A program made the position numbers and the translations under genes. Shown one piece after another: positions 49,701-63,962 of a stretch of DNA of 64,000 nucleotides. The DNA comes from Apostichopus japonicus (lineage: Eukaryota; Echinodermata; Holothuroidea; Aspidochirotida; Stichopodidae): assembly GCF_037975245.1 (NCBI RefSeq), contig NC_092571.1, positions 7,174,501 through 7,238,500 on the forward strand, in the 5' to 3' direction. A model generated the notes under the pieces. It was given only the letters and a program-made list of their open reading frames with translations, was not told where the DNA came from and searched no databases. How positions within the stretch are numbered: position 1 is the first letter of the stretch; the number at the start of each line of letters is the position of its first letter.

Positions 49701-50108
49701 GTAATATTTTATAAGATGCCTACCATGTATAATGCATTACGTAATATTTCAATTCCCTTACATCCATACGGGACATATTACGTAAATAGTAAGGCAACAT
49801 TATAACCCAAAGCGTCAAATATTCATCACATGTTTAATCCTTATATGTAATATAAACTGCTGTAATGTATAATGTAATACTTCCCAACATTCATAATCGT
49901 CGAGTGCATACCATAAAAAAACGTGAAATATTATGTATACCTTAGTAGTGTAACATTATGATCAATAGTGTCGACCAGCAATCAACATTTACGTTACACA
50001 TTAAATATATATATAATGAAGTAGTTGATTGCCGTTATATACATCCAATGAAAACCAGGCATCCAAAAGGGTTATATCTGCTCATCGCAAAGGGACGCTA
50101 TAACAATA
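46798..50108. other. AT-rich non-coding stretch
   Basis: No supported gene, RNA or transposon. Frames are all below 73 codons. The 49500-49960 part is very AT-rich with many ATATCATAC/ATGTAATA-type near-repeats. Confidence 0.4.
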
Positions 50109-50230
50109 TAGGAAACAAATGCTATCGGGCATAGTTTCTCTTACCCTGATAAACAAATGCTATCGGGCATAGTTTCTCTTACCCTGATAAACAAATGCTA
50201 TCGGGCATAGTTTCCCATACCCTGATAATC
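50109..50230. repeat. Three tandem copies of a 38-bp unit
   Basis: TATCGGGC recurs at 50123, 50161 and 50199. The first two copies are identical; the third has CCCATACC for CTCTTACC. Each unit contains TATCGGG and CCCTGATA, which can pair into a small stem with one mismatch. Confidence 0.92.
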
Positions 50231-51771
50231 AAATTCATTGAACAAACTTGACGCAACATTAGACAGTAACGTATGGTATCTATTTGATTGGCCATGGCTA
50301 ATAGAATTCCGTCATGGTTTCAACTTTGGAAGGAATGAAGGAATCGCAATTTAATAAAACAATTCACTTTCTAACTTGGCTGTGTAAACAAGCTTCTCTT
50401 TTTCTTTAATAAAATGAGGCAATGTCTCTCAGGGTGTCCTGTGTAATTGAAAGGTAATATTGATAGCCTTCTTTCTTCTTCCCCCCAAGATGGGTGTTTA
50501 TTAGGTTAGAATCGTTATGGGAACCTGTTGTTGTCTGTTTTGTTTCTTTAGGATCTAAAAAGCAAATGTTAAGCAAATCACATTGGGTTCTAAATCTAGA
50601 TGTGTGTGTGTTGTGCTTTCTGCTACGATAGCACGAAGTTGGCAGTTCCACAAATGTAACTTTTACTTTCAAATTATCATAAACAATTATGCATTCGACA
50701 TCATTATCGCGATATAAACACTGGTAGGAAGAAATGTGTATGGAGTGATGAAATGAGATACACCTTTGACATTTTGCGCATAACCCCCCCCCCTCTCCCA
50801 CCCCAAAGAAACATACCCTATGTTCACAGTCTTGTTTGTTATGCTGTTCGCCTGTGTTTGCTTACATGTTGTGACATTACAACATGGAAGGAAATGAAAT
50901 GGCACAGAGGAGGTTTTGGGGATATTAAAAAAACAAATTCTCATCAACAAATTCGATTTCTTTTCCTCGTAAACGCATCGGGACTTGCGTTTATTCCACA
51001 AGTTAAAGCACATGATTCCCTGGCTTCCTGGATTCAAGTGAGAAGTGATGAAAAACATAGCCAACGTTTCGTTGAGATCAAGGAAACATCTTTTGCTCAG
51101 AATTTCTCTTCGTATTATTTAGTTACACGTTTATTGAAGAAAAGTATTACTACTAACCCAAGATTCTGTCATTCCCAAGGGAAACAATTGCATCCGTAAA
51201 ATTGTCCTTACCCCATCTCGAGCCGACCAGTCAATAATTTCAAATACTAAATTTCAACACTGTAACTTGAGAGAAAACTTTCGTACAGAGAGCTATTTTT
51301 AATTAAATTTTTCCCTTTGGTATATACATTTTCCTTTGTCTTTGTTATCGGTATTTAAGGTAGATTAATGTTTCTCAAGCAAGTCACTCACACACCGTAA
51401 TTGTACTAAATCGTAAAATGTTGTCGCGGTTTAAAATACCTTTTTGGGTTGATTTCCGTTGGTATTCGAATTCAAAATCCCCAAGCACCGAAGATAACTT
51501 GACATCCTATAATAATATTGATTTCAAATAACAAAATGAAACTTTCCAATTTCGTATTGTACCTTGCATGTGACTATGACCAACACAGCAACAAAATGGA
51601 GATCTCGACGAGCAATGTGGAATGTTTCTGTTTGATACTTGTATTTTTGTCCAAGTCATTCTAATTTCAATGAACAAAGTATTGAATTCTGGTATTTAAT
51701 AAACGTAAACTTGTCATAATAATAATAATAATAATGAAAAAAAATATAGCAGTTATTTTTAAGACGCTTAA
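50231..51771. other. Non-coding stretch with overlapping frames on both strands
   Basis: Frames of 148 codons (50753-51199, plus), 131 codons (50406-50801, minus) and 125 codons (50687-51064, minus) overlap. Each crosses the C-rich tract at 50783-50795 or lacks any domain, signal or splice site I can support. I leave them uncalled, though this is the longest open stretch not explained by repeats. Confidence 0.35.
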
Positions 51772-51865
51772 GCGACCACAAATGTGGGAGAAACTCGCAA
51801 GGGCTTATGGATTACAACTTACATGTCGGGTGGCTTCCAATCCAACATGAAAGTCAAAAAGAACT
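51772..51865 (-). mobile_element. SINE tail fragment, minus strand
   Basis: Read on the minus strand it contains AAGTTGTAATCC, GCGAGTTTCTCCCACATTTG and an upstream GGAAGCCACCCGACATG. It aligns with the last 70-90 bases of the SINE at 31773-32065 (GGAAACCATCGACGTGAAAG, then GTTGTAAGCCC, then CTTCTCCCACATTCG). The tRNA head is absent, so the copy is 5'-truncated or the tail belongs to a partner LINE. Confidence 0.65.
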
Positions 51866-52999
51866 ACATAGCTGTATCTACCTCTGTATAAACAGTACAC
51901 ATACGGGAAGCATTAAATACTTATATCAAGTGTTATATGAACGTTTAATCACTTTATCAACATTCATATGTCCATAACTGCAAGCCGCGAAGTATTTCTT
52001 ACTTGTATCTAGGACGTTTTCAACATTGACATAGGTCAATAGACTATTTCGCACACAAAGTAACAACATACTGCCTGTCTCTAGGTGAGTGAACATAGAC
52101 ATAGTGAGCATAGTGTACATTAGACTAATCATTGGGCTATGCCCACTTCACCTGTGTACATGCATAACCTGAAAATAACATACTTTAACTGTTTTCGATG
52201 AATATACAGAATATCTTGGACATGGATATTTCCGTATCCATCCGATGTATCACTAAAACTATAAATACAATGTGGTGCATCCGTTATATTGACCTTTAAA
52301 CACACAAATTCCTTTGTTTTAGATTAATGATACTATTAACGATTTTGTTTCTGTTAACGATATGTTAAACCTTTGACGTTCGTTTGGGGGACTTTTCAAG
52401 CTGCACGTGATATTTATTTACGGGAACCATTTATCTCTCTTCAAGCAGATTACTAATTTACTTTATGGTCGTAAAAACATCAACACCAAACTGATTTCAC
52501 CTTATACCAAAGCCATATACTCGAGAGCGATCAAATTACTACTTGGGAAATAAATTTAACTATAAGGGGCTACTCTGTCACTCAGGGAGGAGGTTGTTTT
52601 GAAACTGAAATTGTGATTGGCAAATCTAAAAGTCAAACCAACTTCACAGATACACAATTTGTCAAAGAAAGAAATCTCTCTTGACTAACTGCTCATCTGA
52701 TGAGCAGAGATAGAAGTTTCAAGTCCCCTCACCTTTATAAGATTACAAACTCCTATTTCACTATTAATATTTCAATGTTGGGGGATAATTCTTATAAATG
52801 TAGACAAATACATTAACTGATGAACTTCCAGCTGCATGGAAAGCTCATCAAACTTTGAAATGTTTTTCCGAATGGCAATAGTGCTGCAGAAATAGTAATG
52901 AAATCAGCTGTGTATCATTAATCTGCGCATCTCTGGATAACCTACCAATTGGCTTCACAGCTTAGTTAGTATATTATGTCACTTTATTACCCAAGCCGA
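51866..52999. other. Non-coding stretch
   Basis: No supported gene. CTGCTCATCTGATGAGCAG at 52689-52707 is a short palindrome. Confidence 0.4.
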
Positions 53000-54085
53000 A
53001 GAATCCCGGTATAAAGACCAAATCAAGTTTCACTTGATCTGACGGAGCAGTAATTGCTTTTCGTTTGCTAAACTTTTTAACATAATGCAATGTCAGACCG
53101 AGAAGTCCTCGTTTAAGGTTGACCAATCCACCGCTACCAAATGTAAGACATACTTTGAGATCAATACACTATTTTGGCTGACGCGTAGGACACACATCAC
53201 TGGTCATAGGTGAAGACATGGGGATGCATGACCACCCTTAGTGGCTTGGTAAATCAGTTTCACAGCACAAGTCCTATAAGACAAGGTAATCTCTGAATAT
53301 CCAGTTTCTTATTTGAGCCGACAAGAAATACATTGCAGTAATCCAACCTAGAAAGAATCAGGGCGTGGACATGATGGGGTAGCGTCATACTCCATGAATG
53401 TGCATATTTATGAAATGGTATATGCAGCTAGAGCAGAGGGAGTTTGAGATGTGTTCAGCATTGGGAGTAAAAGGTGACCACTACTTTCTGTCATTGTTGG
53501 GTGGGTTGATTACTTTACCACCAAGCATCGGGGAGATGATAGATAGATAGATTTACTATACTGTGGTACGGCGATATTATTATCGTTAACTCATTATTTG
53601 CCTCATTTTATCTTTAGCACATTCTGAGTCATCTATGTTTACTAAGCATGCTAATGGCAAAATTAATTGGAGAAGGGTGTTTGGAGTGAAAACTCATGGT
53701 TTTCATATCACGCGCATGATGAAAACGTCATACTGTATGAGATGTTAAATATGAATGTTGTACATGGCAGATTCCACAGAGACGCCTGCACGACGAAGCT
53801 TGATGGAAGCTTATGGATCTTGTCCACGGTTTAACGTAGTTTGGAAATTATTCCGATGGTTGAGAGAACTTTTGTTCTGCCTGACAAGAATGATCTATTC
53901 CCCACAGTACCTTGTATGCTGAGTCCGTCAAGTCTACCTGACATAATAGAATGATTCACACTGTCAAAGTTATTGCTTAAGTTCACTTGATGATAAGATT
54001 GATGGCATCTCTGATAAGTTATGAAAGTTAGACACAGTTCTATTGTAATCTTTTTGGAAGGATAATTTTGTTTTGGCGTAGTCAT
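53000..54085 (-). pseudogene. Decayed LINE reverse transcriptase (CR1/L2/Rex-like)
   Basis: Minus-strand remnant of a non-LTR retrotransposon polymerase. The open frame 53831-54085 carries VNLSNNFDSVNHSIM, which aligns with the RT motif A block usually written LDLSAAFDTVDHSIL, followed by GRLDGLSIQG and FLSGRTKVLS, typical of the next RT block. About 700 bases downstream, near 53330-53365, VHALILSRLDYCNVFL matches the conserved SRLDYCN block of the thumb region. Then AVKLIYQATKGGHASPCLH-like sequence follows in another frame. The catalytic motif A aspartate is replaced by Asn, the G(V/I)PQGS block cannot be seen and several stops and shifts intervene, so the copy is dead. The 3' limit near 53000 is approximate. 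Ordering and spacing of motifs make the LINE call firm; the clade is inferred. Confidence 0.8.
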
Positions 54086-55252
54086 TTATTTGTATTCATT
54101 GATTTGTTTCTTACGTTTTGATGTGAGCACAAATGATGAAAGATGACGTAAGTAAAGGAACGACCCGCCTACATATTTCTAAATAGTCAATATACAATTC
54201 AACATTCGGAAGATTACATATGATACCCCCCGAAAAAAAAAACAGATGCGCTCTCCATTACACCTCGTCATATGAAAGTAGCTAGATATAGGGATGCCAA
54301 TTATGTATTCTTTTTAAGGCCTTTTAACTTCATTCAAAATTGCACCACATTCAAGATGGACTAAACCTTCAAGTCCTTAGGAAATAAAAAAGACCCTTAG
54401 TTAATCTATGCAAAGAGGTTTCTTAATCAAAATGAGTTTTCTCTTAATCTTGAACACCAGCGATGATATCGTGATATTGAATTCATATATTCAATTTAAT
54501 TTTGAATTGCATAACGCGTTAGTTATTAAAAAATTCCTGACTCGTTGAATGACACAACAATGCTGTATACCCAGAACGAAACATGACATGCCCATGAGTT
54601 AATTCGTTGCATTATGGTAAGAGAGTTTTTTTTTTATAGATTTCTTATCTGTGACAGTGAAAGATAGGTTTTCATTGACTTAGTATCAGAAGTGGACGAG
54701 TCCCTTGCTAAAACTTTAAGGAAAGGTTAGGAGCTTATTGACGCCGTGGAGGTGAGAAAAAGTTATTACAAACTGAGCAATTTACGTTTGAAAGGATCCA
54801 TTTGACACTACAACACCCTTTATTATACCCATAGGACCATAATCGCTGTATTTGGAGCATCGTTGTCTGTGATGATGGAGTTAGAAATTAAATAATAAAA
54901 AAGAAATCTTTTTACTGTTCAGTTGTTTCCCCTTGCATCTAAATGTCCATAACCCGAGCATCGGTGATGTATAGGTTTTATTATGCATGCTTTGAGCATT
55001 GCATTGTTCTTGTGCAAGATATCATCTCGCATTAATTTATTGATCCATAACCCACTTTTTGCAATGTATTGATCTTCAAACAAACAAAAAGTATAAAAAA
55101 AATCATCGGTCTACTACATTCATAAGGTTTGAAGAAGATGAAAACCTTTTAATTTAAGTGTTTGAATAGACTGGAAAATCATTTAAACTGATCGATAAAT
55201 TTTTTGAAAGATAAGACAGAATCACAAAAAGCTAAGTTTGAAAATTTACCTG
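54086..55252. other. AT-rich non-coding stretch
   Basis: Upstream parts of the LINE frame could not be recognised here. No other feature is supported. Confidence 0.4.
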
Positions 55253-55264
55253 CACTGTAAAAAC

Positions 55265-55512
55265 ACTTGGGTCATTTTTTGACCCAAATTTGACCCAGCA
55301 ACTTAGTGGAATCTCCACCAGCCCAGGTTTGGGTCAATTTGACCAAGGATCTGTGTCATTTGACATCTGACCTAAAACTGGGTTATTTTGACCCATACGC
55401 TACTTTGACCCATATGCTACTTTGACCCAGCTTTTGACCCAGTGGTTAGTGCAATCTCCACCAGCCCAGGAGATTGGGTCAAAAAAATTGACCACGTAAA
55501 TGGGTCAAAGCT
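55265..55512. repeat. Subterminal TGACCC/GGGTCA array of the CACTG element
   Basis: TTTGACCCA-type motifs occur in both orientations. A longer duplicate, AATCTCCACCAGCCCAGG, occurs at about 55310 and 55452. They probably serve as transposase-binding repeats. Confidence 0.75.
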
Positions 55513-56932
55513 GAATTTACATTTGCAGTTGCAGGAAGGCTATAAAAGAAATGACATAAGACTTCGATTCCTAAAGATAAATTAATTTATTCAAATCACA
55601 AAGTGGTGTTACAATAAAGCATGCAACTTCTTCTATTTCACATATAATTATCGATATTCATTTTGTTTTATTCCAACTAGAACATCATAGTAACACTGAA
55701 AATCAGAGTAATGTGATACCCATAAAACTAAACAAACAATGAACACAAGAACATAGGCTAAGTCTAATGTACCAACTGAGAATCATTGGAAACTAAGCAA
55801 TGTTCATTAAAATCCTGACATACTTAACCAAAACAACTGATCATTTATTCATGTGCACAAATTTTAGTTCACTGAGGAATATGTTCTGTACTACTTGAAA
55901 GACTTTAATTGTTGATCTCACAGCTAGGTTTGCTGCAGTGTTTGTAATATTAAGTTAATCAAGACTGGAGCATGCACTCACTCTCTACTTGTATCCTTAG
56001 TCACTGTAGTAATTTGATTATTAGCTAGCATTTCTAATTGTTTTTAAAGAATATAAATAAACAACATTCCATAGTTATCAATTGGATAAAATGTTAGGTA
56101 TACAAAGAAGACATGTAGTACATCAATGGTGGCTGTAAGAAATCAAATATTTTGGAAAGCTCAATGTTTGGTGGGGGCTTTGTCAATGTCAAAAGTCAAA
56201 GACAATATCAAACATATTTTGCAGTGGGTTGGTGGGGCAAGACAAACCCTATGGCCAGCTGCCAATTAATAAAATCTTGCAAGCATATCCCAAAGGTGAT
56301 AATTTCCTCAGTAGTTCTTGTACCTAAACAGCATTAGATTTGAATGAGGAAAAGCTGTTTATAACATACAGTACAAGAGTTATAATCACTCAAAAGTCAT
56401 CAATAAATGGAAACACTGTGAATAAATATTTTTGCACCACCAATATGTTACAATATGTATAAAATTTTCAGTTGCTCAGGCAAAAAATGTACATCAGTCA
56501 TGCTTTTGGCTAGTTGTGCATGTATGATGTATGGTTGGAACACTAGTTTTGCACCACTGTTTGTGAGGCAGTTCTGCTTCTTTAGTCCCTCTAAACTTAA
56601 CAATAACAAATACCAAATGAAACCTTGTTCAAGGTAATATAACATGCAGACATAAATAGAAAACAACTTTGTCACATTATGTAAATTAAAAACCTCATGT
56701 AATCATCCCATCATGTTAATGACCATGAACTAAGTGTTAACCTAATGTTGCACTGCCCAAGGTTTACAGGAGATATGTTCATATCCCTTATATGTGTTTT
56801 GAGAAAATTATACGATAAAAGGTTACAATGTATAAAAAAAAACAAATAAATCATATTAAACACGACTTTTGACAAAGTTGTTTACATACCTTTCTTTCTC
56901 TTACTGACTACTTAAAAAAACACGTAGGCTTC

Positions 56933-57229
56933 TTACTGAAGGGGATGTCGTACCTTTCCCTTCCCTTCACTAAGCTTAAAGAGGAATTTGTGTATAAATT
57001 CCCAGGTTGTTTGACACTGGCAGGGGTAGGATATGTCAAACAAGTACAATGATTTGAAACAAATATCAAAAGCTGCAATCAAATCTGTTGCTGGCAGAGC
57101 AACCCCTTCGATGATCACAAATGACTGAGTCGGACACCTTCTATCACCAAATGCAAGGACGAATGGCTGCTTTCGAGTTCTATCTTGCTTAAGCTCATCT
57201 TCCATGAATTGAGAAAGATTGGTCCCAAC
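56933..57229 (-). CDS. C-terminal exon of a transposon-encoded protein (SAMD3-like block)
   Basis: After a polypyrimidine acceptor (TTTTCTTTCTTCCAAAG, minus strand) the exon is open for 98 codons to a TAA at 56935-56933. It begins VGTNLSQFMEDEL, continues RKQPFVLAFGD and FVIIEGVALPATDLIAAFD, and ends with a hydrophobic/aromatic block, CFKSLYLFDISYPCQC, then TTWEFIHKFLFKL. From memory, that final pattern (aliphatic run, YP, then W/F-x-FIQxxL) resembles the C-terminal block of SAM-domain protein 3-like predicted proteins that are multicopy in fish and invertebrates. The function is unknown; none of the residues is a known catalytic centre. Lying antisense inside a bounded transposon, it is more likely element-encoded than a host gene. 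It looks intact, unlike the upstream exon. Confidence 0.5.
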   Translation of the reverse strand, partial: VGTNLSQFMEDELKQDRTRKQPFVLAFGDRRCPTQSFVIIEGVALPATDLIAAFDICFKSLYLFDISYPCQCQTTWEFIHKFLFKLSEGKGKVRHPLQ

Positions 57230-57631
57230 CTTTGGAAGAAAGAAAATAAATTGCTGCTTTCAATGCACACTTAATTCTGTTGTCACTAATTTAAATAATT
57301 AGCAAATCTTTTCACTTGAATCATTACCATAGCAGATTTAAGATTCTGTTGACCTCACATAACCTTGGACCTCCATGAAAAAATAGAGGGATCATCTACT
57401 CACAAAGGGCTACCTACATACTAAGTTTAAGGTTCAAGCAACTTAACTTGGCACCTGACTGTTATAAGTGAAAAATCATCATGACATTTTATGCGATTTA
57501 ATTACATACCAGTAGGAATGACTGAGGATGTAGGAATATCAGTTACTTAGCCTACACAGTTAAAAAAAATTGACCCTTATCCCTTACTGAGTATATTGTA
57601 TGTAGACTGTTCAAGATAATGGTATTAGTAC

Positions 57632-57793
57632 CTTTTGGATCTGTTTTTATGTTGCACTTTACAGGTGTAGGCTTCTTTACTTCTTTCGGTGTTGCTTCTT
57701 GTTTCTTAAAGGCATGGGATCGTTTTCGGGCAATCTTTCCTCAAGATAGTCTGTAGCAGGATGTTTCCAATGGGCTTTTGTGTACCATGCTAC
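57632..57793 (-). pseudogene. Upstream exon of the same element protein, frameshifted
   Basis: The exon lies between acceptor CTATAG|GTAGC (57794/57793) and donor AAAAG|GTACTA (57632/57631) on the minus strand. One frame gives VAWYTKAHWKHPATDYLEER then LPENDPMP; a second frame then gives FKKQEATPKEVKKPTPVKC. A single one-base shift near the CCATGCCTTTAAG site separates the two halves. Its donor is phase 1 in the second frame, whereas the 57229 acceptor is phase 0. Either an exon between them is missing or one boundary is wrong. The fragment is coding-like but unrecognised. Confidence 0.35.
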
Positions 57794-57902
57794 CTATAGT
57801 CCACAGATAAAAATAGGACATATATAGTTAACTTCAATTGTTCAATTACACCGACTATAGTCTTGGCAAAGACTGTTTGTTGGAGTATATCATATTTTAC
57901 TG

Positions 57903-58153
57903 CAGTGGCATAACCAGTAGGGGAAAAGCCCCCAATTGGTCACCCCCATCCGCCCCAAATTGACATACAAGTAAATTAGTATGATAGAAATGATGAACCA
58001 TTTTACATCTTGTCCACCCCTTAAATACAAGAATTTTATCCCTCCCCTTACACCCCTTCCCCATATCTTGTCCCCCTCCCATTGCACAGACTCCTTGCTA
58101 CCCTTCAGCTCTCCCCCACCCCACCCCCACTAAAAAGTCTGATTATGCTACTG
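57903..58153. mobile_element. hAT-like MITE nested inside the CACTG element (251 bp)
   Basis: It starts CAGTGGCATAACCAG and ends CTGATTATGCTACTG, whose reverse complement matches the start at 13 of 15 positions. The flanks are TTTTACTG (57895-57902) and TTTTACTA (58154-58161), an 8-bp target duplication with one mismatch. The inside is rich in CCCC/CACCCC runs. It therefore inserted after the CACTG element was in place. Confidence 0.78.
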
Positions 58154-58918
58154 TTTTACTACATTTAATAGCACACTGTTAACTCTCTGTTCAGCAAGAT
58201 AGCTATTAACAAGTAACATTATACTAGTCTTAGCCTCTAACGTTGTATTTAGTTAAACTTACGTAGTGAGGTTAGGCCTATGCTTTATCAAAGACCAAAC
58301 GTTAGGTCTAACATTACAGCTATCTATGTATCACTATCAGTATCACTGTATCAGGGTAATTATGGCCTTGTCTGAACCACGGCGCTCGCAGCACTAATAA
58401 CATGTTACTTAGGCCTAGCCTATCATCATATCTACAATGGCATACTATAATATAGTATTTAACTAATAAACGTTGCGAGCACCTGTGGCCTGAACTAGTC
58501 AGCATACTTTGGCGTATATTTACCTTTGAATATTGGTATTTACATTGGCAAACCCCAGTCATCAAGGATGGAATTAACAAACGTGTCCATTTTCAGAGCC
58601 CATCAAAGTTTTTGATTCAACTTAGACTGCCTTCTTGGTCCTGAATTTACGTATGATTTGTAGATTTGTGTGACGGTGTTCAGCTGTCGTCTACGAAAGG
58701 CGTCATGCAAAAACGCTGATAGTGGTCACATGACATAACTTATCCAATGAGAAAAGTCTTTGAGAGTGACCCAGTGCAAAAAGTCAAACTTTCATCGAGC
58801 TATTTCACAATTGAAAACAATCTTGCGTAATAACTCAACCAATACGACCCATTTCTGGGTAAAGTATGGCTGACTCAGCAGATGGGTCACACAAAATAAC
58901 CCAGGTGTTTTTACAGTG

Positions 58919-60589
58919 TGTGATTAAAGTCTTTGCAATGATAACACCGACAAACCTTTACCTTCACATAAGGAAGAGAATGAAAAGAAAATTGGGACAA
59001 AAAGAGAAGCAAAAATAACACCCATTCCACCGGTGAAGATTTACAATGGCATTTTAGAGAAACGTGATCAGTGAAAAAACATCAAATGGTTCCTCAACAG
59101 TCGATGAAAGACAGATGGCTTTGTAAATTTACGTCGAGCTTCGTCTTGCATCAATGACGAGAGAATTTGATAACACCTTCAAGAAAAAGCGAAAGTCTAA
59201 TAGTAAATAAATGACACGAGGTAATGTTTTCACGAGTCATTACATCAGTCAATTAATTCGGCGGGATTCTGACAGGAGAATCCCTTCACGGTCAGCTAGT
59301 CTCATACGTGAAACATCAACTATTCATTTATCATAGAGGCCAATTCTGTCAAGTGTTCATAATTATTATACCTATCATCGTATCTGCGTTACGATAAAAA
59401 TCGGTTAGATCAATTTTGCTTGTCTAAAAACTATATTTATATTAATCCCGCTTTAAAGTGGAGTCACAGTTTGTATGACTTTTGTCAGAGCATTTTTTTA
59501 CTAACAGATATAAAACGAAAACAGAGATTGAAGATGAAATGGATGCCTTAATTCTCAGCGGAATAAATTATTACCAACAATTCAAATAAATAAATAAGTA
59601 AATAAATAATTAAATAAATAAGTATCTGACCTCAAAGTCCTTCGTCAGATGAAACTGACGAACAGTGACAACAAAACATTTTTGATATACAATACCGATA
59701 GAAGAACACAGATCAGTTTATAGTTTATCTCTCGAAGACTCACAGTACAACCCATTCCCTTGAAATAAAAAGTGCGACAACCGACTTCATTCTGAAGTTG
59801 TGCAATAATTTACTTTTGAAAGTAAACTTTACTTGCTCATAATGTTTTGGTGGGATGTTTTGGGAATCGGATGTTGACACCTATGCGCCAATTGCAAGTT
59901 TCATACAAATCGCATTTGTACCTCACACCGTGTTTTGTCAACTAGTCTTTCGTTGAATAAGCTTCTTAGTATTTTATTTCGTTGCTGACTTTGTCCTCAA
60001 ATGAAATTTGAAATAGTTGAATATAAGTTTATTAGTTCTCAGTATGTATATATCGATGATAATTTCACCCCAAACATATCAGGAGTTATTTTTGATTTTA
60101 GTTAATAATAGTTTGCATTCTAACTGGTAAGGATATAATTACCTTCGGTAGAGAACACTAATTTACTAATCAGCTCGTACCTGAATTCACTAATCAAAAG
60201 CGGTCATTACCCAATCAATCCATTACGTTCATGGCGTTCCCAAATCATTCTTTATTAGCTTTGCTTTGATATGACATGTGGGGGAAAATACTTTTATTAG
60301 GGATAAATTTGTTACTGTGATCACTAAAATGATACATGACATTGATAGTTCTGACTCAAAAAGTTTTCTTCTGCATGTAGATATAATTTAGGGCTTGGCA
60401 TAAGAAAGTTGGATAAAAAGGAACTCCTTTACCGTTATACCATCTTCTTTATCGAATAGCTTTTAATCCCAGAGGTTATTTTCATTTCGAACTTCAGTCA
60501 ATTCCACTTTTTCTGTAGCTTTAAAGCTTAGCTGGGGTAGTACATGGCGTTAAATACTTATACGTTACAGTCTTATTGGGGTTTCGTAA
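58919..60589. other. AT-rich non-coding stretch
   Basis: No supported gene. It contains an (AAAT)n tract at 59584-59625 and a small stem TTCGTCAG/CTGACGAA at about 59640-59661. Confidence 0.4.
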
Positions 60590-60910
60590 TGCGTGGTATG
60601 TTGTGTTGTACGGAATACTTTATTAAGGATTAAATTGGCACGCAGTAAGTTCTGCTGTGGTGCATTGTATGTTACGCTCTGGTTACGAACGTATACACGC
60701 GAAATTTGTTGTGTTGCGCGGTTCGTACTCATACGATCGTGGCACACACGGTTTATTGTGTATGTATGTTGCATGCAATGGTAATTCGTAGCGGCGAACG
60801 CTCTACATACATGGCCGTTGTATTCTTACCGATGATGAGTGGAGCCAGAACACATGGTAGTTATTACCGTGTCATAGTACGTACAAGATCTATCATATTG
60901 TAGGCCATAC
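60590..60910. other. Locally CpG- and GT-rich segment with overlapping short frames
   Basis: This 320-base block differs from its surroundings: many CG dinucleotides (CGTATACACGCGAAATTTG, TTGCGCGGTTCGTACTC, GTAGCGGCGAACG) and TGTTGTGT runs. Three frames of 60-70 codons overlap on both strands, a usual consequence of fewer TA-containing stops. No domain is recognised. It may be a less methylated patch, a regulatory element or an insertion. Confidence 0.3.

Positions 60911-63962
<3,052 letters not shown>

Larger units (their letters stand above)
55253..58918 (-). mobile_element. 3.67-kb CACTG-ended DNA transposon (EnSpm/CACTA-like)
   Basis: The left end reads CACTGTAAAAACACTTGGGT and the right end, on the minus strand, CACTGTAAAAACACCTGGGT. 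The inverted repeats are about 26 bases with few mismatches. TG flanks both sides, compatible with a 2-bp target duplication. The left subterminal 250 bases hold over a dozen TGACCC/GGGTCA motifs, and the right end has several more, as expected for transposase binding arrays in this superfamily. Two minus-strand coding exons survive (57632-57793 and 56933-57229), and a MITE is nested at 57903-58153. No transposase catalytic domain was recognised, so this is probably a non-autonomous or deleted copy. The superfamily follows from the ends only. Confidence 0.72.

Noticed and set aside
50406-51199. Overlapping frames of 148, 131 and 125 codons
   Set aside because: They overlap on opposite strands, cross a C-rich tract, and show no domain, signal peptide or splice context.
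52689-52707. Hammerhead motif at CTGATGAG
   Set aside because: The sequence is a simple palindrome (CTGCTCATC/GATGAGCAG) and has no GAAA block after a stem.
53831-54085. Intact 84-residue protein starting at 54085
   Set aside because: The frame is a slice of a decayed LINE reverse transcriptase and its ATG is incidental.
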